From an uncultured Lachnospiraceae bacterium (lineage in GTDB: Bacteria > Bacillota > Clostridia > Lachnospirales > Lachnospiraceae), in assembly GCA_947625465.1 (NCBI GenBank), contig CANQOK010000010.1, positions 1 to 53,450 of the forward strand: a stretch of DNA of 53,450 nt, read 5' to 3'. Shown here in pieces: positions 53,306-53,450 of the stretch. Below the pieces are notes generated by a model. It was not told the origin of the DNA and did not search any database. It saw only the letters and a program-made list of their open reading frames with translations. Position numbers and translations under genes: made by a program. Every line of letters starts with the position of its first letter. The first letter of the stretch is position 1.

Positions 53306-53450
53306 TTAGCACCAAGCGCGCAAGCGCGCTCGGTACCGCTAACAGTCGGCGGCTCCTCTTCCCACGCAAGTATTAGCGTACTTGCGCGGGGACCCATTTT
53401 GCTCACCGACGGGGACGGTTGATTATTTGTTGTCTTTCCAACTTGCCCGC
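53306..53450. mobile_element. Hairpin-rich, REP/IS-end-like DNA interrupting the GGDEF gene
   Basis: The GC-rich segment holds an imperfect stem (GTTAGC ... GCTAAC around alternating GCGC, 53325-53342 region) and a perfect 8-bp inverted repeat (CGCAAGTA/TACTTGCG, about 53365-53386). It also carries GGGGACGGTTGA (about 53411-53422), a string I associate with ends of IS200/REP-type elements in Firmicutes. No coding frame is supported. It runs off the window. Confidence 0.5.

Overview
The window looks like chromosomal DNA from a spore-forming Lachnospiraceae-type member of the Clostridia. The grounds are yyaC and spmA (sporulation), the CvpA/DUF5711/LysM gene neighbourhood, many strong AGGAGG-type ribosome binding sites with some TTG and GTG starts, and the overall protein style. 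This placement is from family knowledge only; nothing was searched.

Left end (1-6.3 kb): the start of an Rpn-family nuclease gene, tRNA-Cys and tRNA-Glu, then a two-gene operon of very large proteins (about 630 and 1,148 residues) that I do not recognise, driven by a near-consensus promoter. Housekeeping block (6.3-17.4 kb): a MetY-type O-acetylhomoserine sulfhydrylase, CvpA, a DUF5711 propeller protein, a dead-JAB/LysM membrane protein, spore protease YyaC, a YgjP-like metallopeptidase, a GNAT acetyltransferase, an RsmF-type rRNA methyltransferase, a membrane-bound diguanylate cyclase and a prepilin peptidase.

Defence block (17.4-25.8 kb): a complete Wadjet system, jetABCD, transcribed leftwards. 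It is preceded by 21-bp tandem repeats and by an AlbA_2/GHKL-ATPase gene broken by two +1 shifts, both in runs of six G. The block sits downstream of spmA, and no spmB is present.

Peptide block (26.5-34 kb): a candidate ribosomal-peptide pathway. It has a soluble S26B-type (Ser-His-Asp) peptidase, a PqqD-HPr-kinase fusion, an ABC exporter, two precursor-like genes sharing a leader that ends ELAEGVYAASG but with unrelated C-terminal parts, and a PF14907-type nucleotidyltransferase. A complete Rpn nuclease gene lies between the two precursors. I recognise the parts but not the assembly, and consider this the best candidate for an undescribed system.

Polysaccharide block (32.8-53 kb): a flippase and a Stealth phosphotransferase are co-transcribed with the nucleotidyltransferase. 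Next come two convergent DUF4874/DUF4832 paralogues, then a long leftward Pel-type exopolysaccharide operon: PqqD-like, PelD with an SDR fusion, PelE, a GT-C-like membrane protein with an octapeptide-repeat tail, DUF2194, PelF, PelG, DUF2304, GT4, GT2 and DUF4832. PelD keeps the c-di-GMP-binding RxxD site but has lost the GGDEF signature, so it is probably a c-di-GMP receptor. The gene next to it at the right edge is the C-terminal half of a diguanylate cyclase, cut off by hairpin-rich, mobile-element-like DNA.

Two features link the peptide and polysaccharide blocks: PqqD domains occur in both, and the nucleotidyltransferase is translationally coupled to the flippase. That link is an inference.
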